60,000 nt of DNA from Liolophura sinensis (taxonomy: Eukaryota > Mollusca > Polyplacophora > Chitonida > Chitonidae). The stretch is from contig NC_088304.1 of NCBI RefSeq assembly GCF_032854445.1, positions 2,916,001-2,976,000 on the forward strand. The letters run 5' to 3'. The notes under the pieces are model-generated. The model saw only the letters and a program-made list of their open reading frames with translations. It was not told where the DNA came from and did not search any database. The translations under genes were made by a program, and so were the position numbers. Shown piece after piece: positions 1 through 12,515 of the stretch (the stretch's first letter is position 1; every line of letters begins with the position of its first letter).

Positions 1-582
1 ACTGATTGCACGGTGATTGGATGACCGTATGACTGACCCACTTAGTTTAGCCGTGTGATCCTTTAAAAATGTTCTGAAGCAAAAACTAAACAAATTCGTG
101 TATTGCAAATATGGCAAACTCGCGAATAGAAATGTTGAAATGTGAAGATTTTGAACTAAACAAACGTTCTTTTATGATTGAAAGAAAGTGCACATAAAGT
201 TCAAAAATAACTATTTCAGTTGTCACAAAGGCTAATACACAGCCAGAGCCAGGAAGTGTCCGTGTCGAGCTTTTACAGAGCTTTGATTTTTGTTCACCTT
301 TTCAGACAAGCGTGACCACTTCTAGTGCATTAGTATGACTGAGTCTCACCTGAGGGTGTTTTTAAACTTCCTGATCTCAAATAAATCCGGAAAGTCTACA
401 TTTATAGATTAATATGCACATTACAGAAGAGATATCACAGTTTCCGTCAGGGAAAAAGATGTAACAAATCCAGGAATTTTAATATTAATCTTGCGAGGAA
501 TTCAGGATTACTAAATTTTCCTTCCTAAGCTACTAAAGAATATACTACTTCCTAATATATGGGAGAGAATTACTGTAGTAAT
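1..582. other. AT-rich flank without recognisable gene
   Basis: This stretch is AT-rich and looks single-copy. I see no ORF with coding character, no repeat unit and no RNA gene in it. Confidence 0.5.
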
Positions 583-709
583 GCGGATGGTCGTGGGTTT
601 CTCAATGGGTCTGTTCGGTTTCCTCCCATCATAATTCTGGCCGTCGTCGTATAAATGAAATATTCTCAAGTACGGCGTAAAACACCGATCAAATAAAATC
701 AATAAATTA
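583..709 (+). repeat. SINE-A, 3' part
   Basis: This is the 3' part of the commonest dispersed repeat in the window, here called SINE-A. It has the block beginning GCGGATGGTCGTGGGTTT, then the TTTCCTCCCATCATAATTCTGGCCG block, the AAATGAAATATTCTCAAGTACGGCGTAAAACACC end and an AAATAAA-type tail. The full element (see 12531-12788) has a tRNA-like head that is missing here, so this copy is 5'-truncated. Confidence 0.8.
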
Positions 710-728
710 TTGTAGTAGCCATATATAA

Positions 729-853
729 CCATGTCTAATTCCGCTTAACCAGATATCAGGGGCTGTATATTCGTTGTGTTTGAATTATATCGTCAGGTGG
801 AAAATATGAACAGTCGCTGATACTGAGAGACATATTTTGATTATCGACAACTA
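729..853 (+). mobile_element. Family D element copy 1, left half
   Basis: The segment starting TGTCTAATTCCGCTTAACC and running to TTATCGACAACTA matches the left part of the copies at 15945-16345 and 46020-46410. The match stops where the 16-bp array begins and resumes after it at about 3629, so one D element is split by the array. No coding capacity is visible. The class is unknown; it is non-autonomous. Confidence 0.75.
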
Positions 854-3628
854 ATGAACTAGTAGATACACGAACTAGCAGATACACGAACTATCAGATA
901 CACGAACTAGCAGATACACGAGCTAGCAGATACACGAGCTAGCAGATATACGAACTAGCAGATACACGAACTATCAGATACACGAACTAGCAGATACACG
1001 AACTAGCAGGTACACGAACTAGCATATACACGAACTATCAGATACACGAGCTAGCAGATACACGAACTAGCAGATACACGAACTAGCAGGTACACGAACT
1101 AGCAGATACACGAACTAGCAGGTACACGAACTAGCAGATACACGAACTAGCAGATACACGAACTAGCAGGTACACGAACTAGCATATACACGAACTATCA
1201 GATACACGAGCTAGCAGATACACGAACTATCAGATACACGAACTATCAGATACACGAACTAGCAGATACACGAACTAGCAGGTACACGAACTAGCAGATA
1301 CACGAACTAGCAGATACACGAACTAGCAGATACACGAACTATCAGATACACGAACTAGCATATACACGAGCTAGCAGATATACGAACTAGCAGATACACG
1401 AACCAACAGATACACGAACTAGCAGATACACGAACTAGCAGATACACGAACTAGCAGATACACGAACTAGCAGATACACGAACTAGCATATACACGAGCT
1501 AGCAGATATACGAACTAGCAGATACACGAACCAACAGATACACGAACTAGCAGATACCCGAACCAACAGATACACGAACTAGCAGATACACGAACTATCA
1601 GATACACGAACTAGCATATACACGAGCTAGCAGATACACGAGCTAGCAGATACACGAACTAGCAGATACACGAACTAGCAGATAAACGAACCAACAGATA
1701 CACGAACTAGCAGATACACGAACTAGCAGATACACGAACTATCAGATACACGAACTAGCATATACACGAGCTAGCAGATATACGAACTAGCAGATACACG
1801 AACCAACAGATACACGAACTAGCAGATACCCGAACCAACAGATACACGAACTAGCAGATACACGAACTATCAGATACACGAACTAGCAGATACACGAGCT
1901 AGCAGATATACGAACTAGCAGATACACGAACTAGCAGATACACGAACTAGCAGATACACGAACCAACAGATACACGAACTAGCAGATACACGAACTAGCA
2001 GATACACGAACTAGCATATACACGAGCTAGCAGATATACGAACTAGCAGATACACGAACTAGGAGATACACGAACTAGCATATACACGAACTAACAGAAC
2101 TGGCATATACACGAACTATCAGATACACGAACTAGCATATACACGAACTAGCAGATACACGAATTGGCATATACACGAACTATCAGATACACGAACTAGC
2201 ATATACACGAGCTAGCAGATATACGAACTAGCAGATACACGAACTAGGAGATACACGAACTAGCATATACACGAACTAACAGATACACGAACTGGCATAT
2301 ACACGAACTATCAGATACACGAACTAGCATATACACGAGCTAGCAGATATACAAACTAGCAGATACACGAACTAGGAGATACACGAACTAGCATATACAC
2401 GAACTAACAGATACACGAACTGGCATATACACGAACTATCAGATACACGAACTAGCATATACACGAACTAGCAGATACACGAACTGGCATATACACGAGC
2501 TAGCAGATATACGAACTAGCAGATACACGAACTATCAGATACACGAACTAGCAGATACACGAGCTAGCAGATACACGAGCTAGCAGATATACGAACTAGC
2601 AGATACACGAACTATCAGATACACGAACTAGCAGATACACGAACTAGCAGGTACACGAACTAGCATATACACGAACTATCAGATACACGAGCTAGCAGAT
2701 ACACGAACTAGCAGATACACGAACTAGCAGGTACACGAACTAGCAGATACACGAACTAGCATATACACGAGCTAGCAGATACACGAGCTAGCAGATACAC
2801 GAACTAGCAGATACACGAACTAGCAGATAAACGAACCAACAGATACACGAATTAGCAGATACACGAACTAGCAGATACACGAACTAGCAGATACACGAAC
2901 TATCAGATACACGAACTAGCATATACACGAGCTAGCAGATATACGAACTAGCAGATACACGAACCAACAGATACACGAACTAGCAGATACCCGAACCAAC
3001 AGATACACGAACTAGCAGATACACGAACTATCAGATACACGAACTAGCAGATACACGAGCTAGCAGATATACGAACTAGCAGATACACGAACTAGCAGAT
3101 ACACGAACTAGCAGATACACGAACCAACAGATACACGAACTAGCAGATACACGAACTAGCAGATACACGAACTAGCATATACACGAGCTAGCAGATATAC
3201 GAACTAGCAGATACACGAACTAGGAGATACACGAACTAGCATATACACGAACTAACAGAACTGGCATATACACGAACTATCAGATACACGAACTAGCATA
3301 TACACGAACTAGCAGATACACGAACTGGCAGATACACGAACTATCAGATACACGAACTAGCATATACACGAGCTAGCAGATATACGAACTAGCAGATACA
3401 CGAACTAGGAGATACACGAACTAGCATATACACGAACTAACAGATACACGAACTGGCATATACACGAACTATCAGATACACGAACTAGCATATACACGAG
3501 CTAGCAGATATACGAACTAGCAGATACACGAACTAGGAGATACACGAACTAGCATATACACGAACTAACAGATACACGAACTGGCATATACACGAACTAT
3601 CAGATACACGAACTGGCACATACACACG
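854..3628. repeat. 16-bp satellite array, about 173 copies
   Basis: This is a tandem array of GATACACGAACTAGCA with a small set of recurring variants (GAGCTAG, GAACTAT, GAACCAA, GATATAC, GGTACAC, TATACAC, GAACTAGG, GAACTGG). Variants are ordered rather than random. An 8-unit, 128-bp higher-order repeat starts at 2200, 2328, 3361 and 3489. Longer blocks are also duplicated: the pattern at 891 recurs at 2532, and the one at 1681 recurs at 2826. A 7-nt shortened unit occurs near 2090 and again near 3251. The array lies inside a family D element. Confidence 0.97.
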
Positions 3629-3874
3629 ATTTGGATACTGATTTCACTCATTCACGTAGATTATTCGTTACGTTTTTCGATAGAAAATATCATTGAAACT
3701 TGAGTGTTAAGTGCTTCTCTTTGTATGAATCGATTTAGTTTTATAGTTGTTATACTTTCTTAGTTCTTCAGTAGATTGTGTTGAACGTTGTTTTGGGAAT
3801 AGGCCTTGCGATTATGGACCTGGAAAGTCCATTTTGGTTGACGACTGTTTTACAGACGTCTGTTTTGATGCCTA
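3629..3874 (+). mobile_element. Family D element copy 1, right half
   Basis: This begins with TTTGGATACTGATTTCACTCA and includes CTTCTCTTTGTATGA and TTGGTTGACGACTG. It matches the right part of the D copies at 16.1-16.3 kb and 46.15-46.4 kb and completes the element interrupted by the array. It runs straight into a SINE-A fragment. Confidence 0.75.
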
Positions 3875-4062
3875 GATTCTCCAGCTCATGCTGATTGCCT
3901 CTCCGGTCGTACGTGCGATGGTCCGTCATCAACCTGCGGATGGTCGTGTGTGTCCCCCGGGTTCTGCCCGGTTTCCTCCCACAATAATGTGGTGGTATAT
4001 AATCGTGGTATAAGTGAAATATTGTTGAGAACACTATCAAATACGAATCAAATTGATAAACA
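3875..4062 (+). repeat. SINE-A, 3' two-thirds
   Basis: This starts near CCAGCTCATGCTG (the region after the SINE-A B box) and continues through CTCTCCGGTCGTACGTG, the GGTTCTGCCCGGTTTCCTCCC block and a degenerate tail. It directly abuts family D, at the same type of junction seen at about 46.41 kb. Confidence 0.75.
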
Positions 4063-4793
4063 TAGCAGTTTTATTCCGGACACTCTGGTTTCCTCTACAT
4101 GTACATAGTCTAAACCCGACCGCTATCGTATGTTAAGTTAAAAAGATTGGAACGCGGCGAAGATGGAAAAGTTTTCCATAATATGCTTTATCTTATGTAT
4201 ATTATATCGTCAATCCCCTGATTCAAATACAAAAATGCCCCGAATGTAACTTTTAAAACTTCTCCTGGACATGCCTATGTATATGGCCGCAAAATCACGA
4301 AGTAATCTTTGACATAAGTGATATTTTCCTTTCCGTTATTTTAGCTGAAATTTGTTTTACAATAACTTATCCAGAATTTACGTTGTCAAGCGATATTTCG
4401 GCGTTGTTACGTAAGAAATAAAACAAATTTAGAGTGATTTCAAATTTTGACTTCAGTCTAAGATCGCTACGTGATCCCGTGGCATAGTGTGTACAAGTTG
4501 TGAATAACGGTATTTATTTAACGAAAAAGGCGTCTCTGTGGATAGTTATCCCCCAGCTGAGGATGTACCCGGGAATAAGCTAGCCCAATTATCTTATTCC
4601 CAATGTATACATATCTAATTACACTTACGCCCTTAAAGGGCAGAAACATGCTCACATTTAAGACTAAACTTCATGTATGGTTAAAAAGATTTAATTAAAT
4701 TTAAGCTAATTGACATTGGTTAGGAATTCATGTTGGCCGCGATAAGTTTGTTAGTCCGTTAGTTCTAATCTCAGCGGTTAGCGTTGTAATATT
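4063..4793. other. No gene seen
   Basis: AT-rich non-coding sequence with stops in all frames. I see no repeat array or RNA gene. Confidence 0.4.
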
Positions 4794-4896
4794 AATTTAT
4801 TTGATTGGTGTTTTACGGCAGCCAACATTAAGGTGGGAGGAAAACCAGACAGAGCCCGGGGAAACTAACGATCAGTCGCAGGTTGCTGAAAGGCCG
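4794..4896 (-). repeat. SINE-A, 3' fragment
   Basis: Read on the minus strand this is the SINE-A tail end. On the plus strand it appears as TTTATTTGATTGGTGTTTTACGG followed by GGTGGGAGGAAAACC and AGAGCCCGGGG. It has a small internal deletion relative to the full copy and lacks the tRNA-like head. Confidence 0.75.
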
Positions 4897-7060
4897 CGTT
4901 ATAATGTAATTGATGTGAAAAGATATACACATACGTGTATGGCATCCACGTAGTTAATGGTCCATATATATAATTTGCATAGAAAATATATACTATGTGC
5001 ACATGTTTTCTATCGGTACAGGTAAATCAGTTTACATATAAACAGTGTTTTAGTTAAATATTTCCTTTCGACTGAAGAGATCGACGATTTGCCCCGGGCT
5101 CTATGGTTTCTTCACCCACAAACTTGTCACCCATCGTGTGTAAATGAAGCATTTTTAGTATGGAATGAAGCAACAATGAAAGCCACAAAAGCCATGCATA
5201 TTTAACAAGTCAGTTTCAGTGGCATTTTCACGAAAGGATTTGAATCATATAGTCCTAGTATACGTACAAGCCAGGCTGCTACCCTAGTATCTCAAATTTA
5301 AGACCCCACTGCCTCTCTCTCTCTCTTTCTCTCTACCCTTCTCCCAGTTTGACCTCCAGCACTCGGACATGAATACTAATTATCACACTCTCGTGCAGCT
5401 TGCGGTGTACAAAGTCAAGCTGGTCAGCAATAATTACAAATGACTAATTCAAAATCTTGACCGATGCTCAGTGAATATTGATCTCCCAAAGACAGAACAA
5501 AAGAGTTAAGGACACGGTTGCTGCGATGCAATGACTTCCTTGACCGGTGGTCAGTTTTGGACAATGGTCACTGCAGCACAGCTATTATAGGATCTCTTGT
5601 TCTGGCCGAAGCCGTCAGTGGTCCGCTGCTGGGGCCATTTCATTGTGCTCAAACGCACCGACCCTTGACTAGACGTACCGGCCTATCGGACCAATCAAAA
5701 TTGACTTTATTCCGATCACTAATGAAAACACGTCTTTCTTGATGTTTGCCTCTAGGGACTCCCTCGGCCATCTGGCTTTCCTGAGCTGTCACAAGAGGGT
5801 TCAATTTTCGCAATCATTGGTTCGGCAAAAGACTTTTCTCTCTTTCCAATTTTGCACATGTCATATTTGAGGAACGCCCCGAGGTGATGGAAGACGATTC
5901 TGAGTAGCAGATGCACTTTGGGAGAATTTTTGTGACGTCCAAATATTTGAACTTAAAATATTACCCCAAAATGAAAAGGGGTAAGCAAGGCGTTATGCTA
6001 TTTAAGTGTTTATGTGAATCCGATAACTGAGGCTACACAAGAATGGAGCCACCAGTTACTTATGACCATTCACCAACCATCACACTGTCCCGCTCTGGTA
6101 TTACTCTCCACATGCTGTAGTCTTTGTATAATTAACTGGTGTTTATGGTGTTTTTTTTCTTTTCATTAGAGTTCATCGTATAACTCAGTGTCTTCTAGCC
6201 ATTACAGCAGGCCCAGTAAAGTCGTTCAAATGCGAATAGTCTTAATGAATTGGAGCCACGATAACTAGTGAATAACTTCTAAAGTATAGCATGTGATTAG
6301 CTATAGTAGTATAGTAACAAAAACAAGGCATTAGATGGTGGATGCTTACAAGCATCATTATTCCTTGTGACGGTTTTAAGAAATGAAAATGAAATGAAAG
6401 CTTCACTGAAACATGTCTTATATGTAAAAAAGCCAGAGTTTGTGGATTTGGTAATTTGTCACTGAATTGCAAGACTAATTCTACTCACGCCTGAAGGCGA
6501 AAAAAAATCGTTTAAGATCCACCGTAATAGTTCATTCCCAGTCAGACACCTGAATACCGTTACAGTTAAAGCCATTTACTAAGTGAAGAGTTCCATTTCG
6601 ATCATATTTTTACGTTAATACGCTTTATTGACACAACTCTTATGTTAGATTAACCGCCAATGGCCGCGACGGATTTTCCATCCGTGATTTCTTCATATCA
6701 TTGATTGTCGTACTATACCCATCTGCATAGAGGTCATTGCCGGACCTTCTGTCTGGTCCATGTTTTAATGACAACCACATGATGGGTATTTGATTAGCGC
6801 CCTCTGGCTCTACCTTGAAACACATGAACAAATAGTCTCACGAAAGACAAACAACGCGAAACCCGATCGACCACGCGCTGCCATGGTTACACGGTACAGT
6901 TGTCACTTGCTCTCGGAACTTAAGTCTCACAAATACGTCCCTGTCTACCGCTAGTTAAGGAAACTCAAGAAGCAATGGATCAGAGGTAATCATAATTTGG
7001 AGTTAAGTTATTAATTGAGAGGTGTTTTACTAATCATTTGTATACAGACTATACAGGAAG
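4897..7060. other. No gene seen; short CT-rich tract
   Basis: Mostly AT-rich single-copy-looking sequence. A CT-rich tract lies at about 5311-5346. The segment at about 5500-5740 is richer in GC and has a 74-codon reading frame with no homology I recognise and no flanking splice sites, so I do not call it a gene. Confidence 0.4.
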
Positions 7061-7345
7061 AGCGAGCAGTATTCGAGTGGTTAAGATGCTTGCCTTTCAA
7101 TAGTTGGGACCTTGTGGCACGTGTTCAAATCAGGCCTAGGACACGGAATATGTGGGTGGCCTTAGTTTGGTGACAATAAGCCCTCGTCGGCGTTTGTGAT
7201 GGAAGACACAACGTTCGTTGAGAACCACTTGAGTCCCACCAATACGTTATGCATATTCGTACGACATACATGAGAAAGTTCCTTAGCAACTTTCCGTTGT
7301 TCGTCAAATGTCGTTCGTTTATCCCCGTTTTTTCTCACCCACATA
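7061..7345 (+). repeat. tRNA-headed SINE of a further family
   Basis: The head at 7061-7140 has an A-box-like TTCGAGTGGTTAAGATGC and a B-box-like GTGTTCAAATC, spaced as in a tRNA. The body that follows (GGTGGCCTTAG, CAACGTTCGTTGAGAACC, AGAAAGTTCCTTAGCAAC) is not part of a tRNA. This is a tRNA-derived SINE rather than a functional tRNA gene, since the acceptor stem does not close. Confidence 0.6.
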
Positions 7346-7718
7346 AAAGTAACCGACATCATATAAACAAAAACTCCTGAAGTATTACGTCACAGAAACT
7401 GAAACTTTTTCAAGACAGAAGATACATACATAGATACATGACGACTTGACACTATGGAATGATTTGCGCCAAGGCAATAAGATTTCAGAGATTTGGGCTG
7501 ATTTAGGCTGTTCTAATTAACAATGGTCAATCCATGGAGAACTATTGCCACCATTATGTGGCCTAAAATCTGTCGACCCTAGATAAATAATTCCCCACAG
7601 CTTTTTAAGCTAAACTTGCAATTTTGGGTAGACAGAGCACGGTCTTCAGAGTTGGGTTAACAATTCCAACGTCTACAGGGTCAGAAAGGAATATTTGTCT
7701 TTGAGCAGTGTAGGCCTA

Positions 7719-8067
7719 CCGGCCTCGATACTTCAATTGGTAGAACGTCCGTTTCTGGGACGGTAGATCCAGGGTCAGTCGTGGGTTGGGTCCCACCTAA
7801 GATCCGACCTTCCTCCTCGCTCGCCGTTCAGCAATAGAGAGATAGTGCAGCGACTGTATTGACCGTATCAGTATAATGGCTGGGGCGGGGCGGCTTACTT
7901 GCCTTAGCTAAGTCGTCTCAGTGAAACAGCACGAAATAAAGAGCGGTGGAAATCCGTCCTGCAACAGGGAGACACATCACATGCACTCTACGGGTACCTT
8001 CGTCGTCATATGACTGAAAAATTGTTAAGTACGTTGTTAAACCCCAAGCAATCACTCACTCACTCAT
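7719..8067 (+). repeat. SINE-B, near full length
   Basis: A tRNA-like head (TTCAATTGGTAGAACGTCCG as A box, then a degenerate B box) is followed by a body with CCGTATCAGTATAATGGCT, GGCGGGGCGGCTTACTTGCC and GTGGAAATCCGTCCTGCAAC. It ends with ATGACTGAAAAATTGTTAAG, a degenerate GTTAAACCCCAAGCA end and a CACT/ATTC simple tail. It aligns over its whole length with 32152-32517 but is more diverged, so it is the older copy. Confidence 0.88.
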
Positions 8068-8336
8068 TCTTTCATTCTTTGGATAAACATTTCACAGATC
8101 TGAATCTCTTACCTTGAATCTTATAAGTAGCTATTCATGTCAGAAGATGGGGCTAATAAGAACAACGCAAGATCATAATAGCTAATACAATCCACCTGGG
8201 TGTCTGGCACCCAGGCCTTTGTTAAGTGAATGGCCCACGTTGAAAGATAGGGTGTCAAAACAACTGATCAAGGGTAAATGTTAACAGATAGCAGGCTAAA
8301 GTATGACCGACAGACAGACCAACAGCCAAAGCGTCT

Positions 8337-8521
8337 TCTGCTGCTTGTTTTGGCTAATAGAGCCTGCTGCTTGTTACGGCTCATATAGGTTTCTGCTTGT
8401 TGTGGCTCATAAAGCTTGCTGCTTGTTACGGCTCATAAAGCTTGCTGCTTGTTATGGCTCATAAAGCTTGCTGCTTGTTGTGGCTCATAAAGCTTGCTGC
8501 TTGTTGCCGCTAGTAAAGCTA
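8337..8521 (+). repeat. 26-bp minisatellite, about 7 copies
   Basis: The unit is close to GCTTGCTGCTTGTTACGGCTCATAAA, with TTACGG/TTATGG/TTGTGG variants. The outer copies are more diverged than the central ones, as expected when an array is maintained by unequal exchange. Confidence 0.9.
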
Positions 8522-9156
8522 AGTGTCAAGACATGGCTACCCCGTGAACTTGTGAAAGCTAAAATAAATACTTTACTAGTTCGATTCTACAGATACGTCT
8601 TGCAAATACATTGTTTTCTGTTAATGATTGTTTTCTGTTAATCATTGTTTTTCTGTGTTTTATGACCAGTGCCAGGCAAAAACACTTTGAATCCTTTTCT
8701 ACACAACAGAAATTTTGTTTTCATGATATCAAATTAGCATGAATCGTTTTAGATATGGTTTATTTTTACCAAGCATTAGATTTGCACGATACGATCACAC
8801 GCTTTTCACAGGTGTGTATCTATGTCAACACTAGTCGTTGAAGATATTGAGGGAAAACTGTTATGTTACCTTGTTTTTTAACCTATAACCTCAAGCAGCG
8901 AACAAACGTAAAGTAACAACATGCTGTAGATGTGGTTGTTATGATACACAGTAACGTTATATATATGACGGAAATAATTAACAAATAAAATAGCTTATGA
9001 GTGCTGTTAAACTGACCTATATCTTAAAGAAAAATAGCTGTTAATATTGTAAACTACGTGTCAAGTTAAGATGTGGTTATGTATTTTTGTAATGTATTCA
9101 TTTCCGTTATCGTTCAATGTGTAAGTTTACAAAATTTACTCCCATTTATATTCAGT
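8522..9156. other. No gene seen
   Basis: AT-rich non-coding sequence with short imperfect TTGTTTTCTGTTAAT duplications near 8610-8655. Nothing else was recognised. Confidence 0.4.
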
Positions 9157-9320
9157 GCATCCATTTACTCACTCACTCACTCACTCACTCACTCACTCAC
9201 GGTTCATTCAGTTATTAATCCATCCATCCATCCATTTGCTAATCTATGTCATTAACCACGAACGATATGGTTGTAAGACTGCCGGAGTGACGTTAAACCA
9301 CACTCATTTATTTACTGCTT
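9157..9320. repeat. (CACT)n and (CCAT)n tracts with SINE-like tail
   Basis: A CTCA tetranucleotide run (about 9165-9200) and a CATC run (about 9221-9233) are followed by GACTGCCGGAGTGACGTTAA and CCACACTCATTTATTTAC. The last part resembles the end of a SINE with a simple-repeat tail, but no head is recognisable. Confidence 0.6.
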
Positions 9321-9384
9321 ACCTTATCCACTAAGCCATGAATAAAATCATCCCGCCACCCATTTTCGTTCAATCGTCCAGCTA

Positions 9385-9780
9385 CTCTCCCATCCATTCA
9401 TTCATTCATGCATCAGCCCATTCACTAATTCGGAATTCATTCATGCAACCACCCACGCAATAATTTGGTATTGATTTACGCAACCGCTCATTCACTATTT
9501 CGACATTCATCCGTACACCCGCCCACTCATCAACTTGGCATTCAACCATGCAGCTGCCCATTCACGAATTCGGCATCCACACATTCACTAATTCGGCATT
9601 CATGCATCCGCTCATTCTCTTATTCAGCCTTCATTCACTAATTCAGCATTCTTTGATGTATCCGCCCATTCACTAATTCAGCATTCTTTGGTGTATCCGC
9701 CTATTGACTAATTCAGCATTCTTTCATATATCCGCCCATTCACTAATTCAGTATTCTTTCATGCATCCACTCATTCAGCC
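9385..9780 (+). repeat. 35-bp degenerate minisatellite
   Basis: The unit is approximately CATTCACTAATTCAGCATTC plus TTTCATGCATCCGCC, repeated about 11 times. Divergence is high toward the left and low in the last four copies (about 9637-9770). Confidence 0.85.
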
Positions 9781-10544
9781 CGGGGATCATTTATGATATG
9801 CCAGTATATAACAGGCTGTATGATGTACATGTCAACAGGTGGTTAATTGAGTGGTTAGTATTGTGTGTGAAGTATCTTCCTACATATGCCCATAGACTGC
9901 ACCGCTGTATATGCACGCCTCGTACACACATAGACGTTATATACACAGTCCATCAGTGTCAGTGTTTATGCACAGGACCTATACTGACCGGGGTCCAATT
10001 TGCGTCACAATTTGCTGAGGCATTCGCTGAGTCAAATGCCAAAAGGACAGCGAGCGAGTACCCTTCCAAAAGAAAAAAACAGAGACAGAAAAAATGTGTT
10101 AACGTCCTAATAACTAAGCATTGGTATTTTAACACGATATAGTATGGTAGGAAGTGTAGTAGCAAACCGTTTAAAGCCTTGTCTAACAGCACAGGCGTAT
10201 ACTTAAGCTTATTTAGGTTTTAACCTGAAGGAATTTTATATATCTGCGGTTGACATTCTTGCATGCTCGAAATTATTTGAGGTTATGGAGGAAATTTTTA
10301 AAACAAATATAACACTTAAATATGAAATTGTTAACATTTTATGTACTCTCTTAATCACATTTTTTGGCTTGGCGATTTACTCATTGAGTGAGTATTATCA
10401 ATGGAACTATGATCAATAAATGAAATTTATTGACTGATTCAAAGCAAACGACAGTCATACTGCATCCATGTTTAAATCTGAGTTTCAGCATTTGTTTCCA
10501 GATTTAATTCAACGTGGTATAACGTGGTCGTTACAAACTCACCC
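9781..10544. other. No gene seen
   Basis: A 114-codon reading frame on + (9798-10142) overlaps a 77-codon frame on -. Neither has recognisable domains or convincing splice sites, and both fall within chance expectation. No RNA gene was seen. Confidence 0.4.
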
Positions 10545-10652
10545 TCGATGGAGGGAGACGCGGGATCAAACCCGTGTCAGGTCATACCAATGGCTCCTCG
10601 TAGTCATATGACTGAAAAATTGTTAAGTACGACCTTAAACCCCAAGCATACC
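10545..10652 (+). repeat. SINE-C, internally deleted
   Basis: The B-box segment GCGGGATCAAACCCGTGTC is followed almost directly by the 3' end TATGACTGAAAAATTGTTAA ... TTAAACCCCAAGCATACC. Compared with the full SINE-C at 34938-35347, the central body is missing. Confidence 0.7.
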
Positions 10653-12515
10653 TACAAACCCCACCCTAACAGAGGCAAACTGCAGAATGTACTGAAAATA
10701 GTCTTTTGAAACAAAACGCCTTGTTAGGTGGCCCAGTGCTGGGACACTTACTGAAATCGTTCCGATTTTTATTAGGCTTCCAAGCTTCTCTTGGAAGACT
10801 ATTGTTCTCGCTCAGACTATTTTTCTTCTTTTCTCACAACTGTTTTTTCAGTTTTGAGAGAAAACTGCGTGTGACTCCTGTTAATTTTTATGTTCATTAA
10901 CAAATCGCTACCTACTGGAGTATAAAACATTACCCACCTGTGACTCACTTTTCGGCCATATTGGAGAAGTATGGAAATCTAAAAAAAAATACTTCTCTAG
11001 AACCGCTGATCCGTTAGCATTGAAAATTGATATACATGTACAAGGCTACTGGGGGTATCAGGATTGAAAATATTATGCAGATCGGCCGAGAAATGTGGAA
11101 GCACGCTATTGGTCGTTACAGTCACGTGAAGACCTGTGGTTGAATTTTGAGAGAAACAAGATAGCAATTGAAGTTTGACCTGCTGAAGACAACCACGGTT
11201 TTATTTTTCTTCCTACGATGTATATATATTTTTTTTAAATTACAATTACAGATCATTTTAGTGTCATTTTTCAAATGTCACGTGATCGGACACCGTAATT
11301 TATGAAGCTGAAAATTGGTCAGTATATAGATCAACTGCATTAGTCTTGCCATTAAAATGCGCTCAAAAACTTGTTATTCTTATTCATAGTCAGCTGGTAA
11401 AATTGCCATATCTTCAAAACTGGTAAAGGTAGAAAAAACAAACTTGGCATTTTTATTAACAAACATATGAAGCAGTTTTTGACGTTTTGTGTTGTTTGGT
11501 CAGTCACATGATTTAGTAGCAATTTTCAATATTATTAATAAGCCTAATCTATCTTTTTTCATAAATCGGCCCATGATCTTTGGGGGAAATTGATTATTTT
11601 TCATTTTTGTCATGCCTTTTCTCCAAGTTGTCTTTTTTTGTGAATTCTGTTACAGTTTGTTCATGTAGGTTGAATTTGTTAAATTGTCCATTGTCCTACG
11701 TACTTCGGCAGTTAAATCGAGCTATTCGTCGTTGTGTGCGTTAACATCTGTTCGTAAACAGACGTTTGCCGAAGCTTAATTTTTCCAATCGTGGCAAATT
11801 AGTTTAGTTCATTACACTCATAGTGTTTTCTTATTTGACATTCAATTGGGTCTTGATGCTTGGCCTTCGGTATCGCTGTAAGCAACGTAACAGCTTTAAG
11901 TATAATTAAAACAATATCTAATTGAAGCATTAACCTGAATTAATAATTAAAGCAATGTTCAATATAGGGTACATGTTTAGTTTAATCCGGCTTTTTGTCA
12001 CAATATCAGCAAAATATTTGCTGGCTTTAGACCTGAATACAATGTTTTGTGTGTGTTTACATGTAGGCTTACGACCACCTTAATTTACTATGCAAATTCA
12101 TCTCATTTTTTGAAGTCACACAGATCGTATAGAACTCTATATTTGCTGTCTTTCCACTTTAAAAAATATTTCTACAGCGGAGAAAGCCTTTACAAGGCAG
12201 ACAAAACAATAAATGCTTGTTGTATACACTTTTTTGTTTTAATAATAAATTTTAAGAGAAAAGCCTATAACACCTTGTGAATTAGTAGAAAATTGTATAA
12301 ATTTAGCATGGCACGAAATGGCCACCATACCTTCACTATATGCCATGGAGTATTTACCAAATAGCGCGATTGTGTCTGAAAACTGTTACAAGCAATGTCA
12401 AGAGAAGAGCAAACCTGTTTTGAGAGTGGCTGAATGTGCCCCACTTGTTAAATGATCAGCGAATCAATTTCGGCCCGTCTCTATGCGTGTTTTCTTATTA
12501 CCAAAGCTAGCAAAC
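10653..12515. other. No gene seen; small hairpins
   Basis: Long AT-rich stretch. Inverted repeats such as CTTCCAAG...CTTGGAAG (about 10779-10799) and CTCACAACTG...CAGTTTTGAG (about 10834-10859) could fold locally. No coding or RNA gene was recognised. Confidence 0.4.

Noticed and set aside
854-3628. CRISPR array
   Set aside because: Units are directly tandem with no unique spacers, and the host is a eukaryote. It is a satellite.
7061-7140. Functional tRNA gene
   Set aside because: A and B boxes are present, but the acceptor stem does not pair and a SINE body follows. It is a tRNA-derived SINE head.
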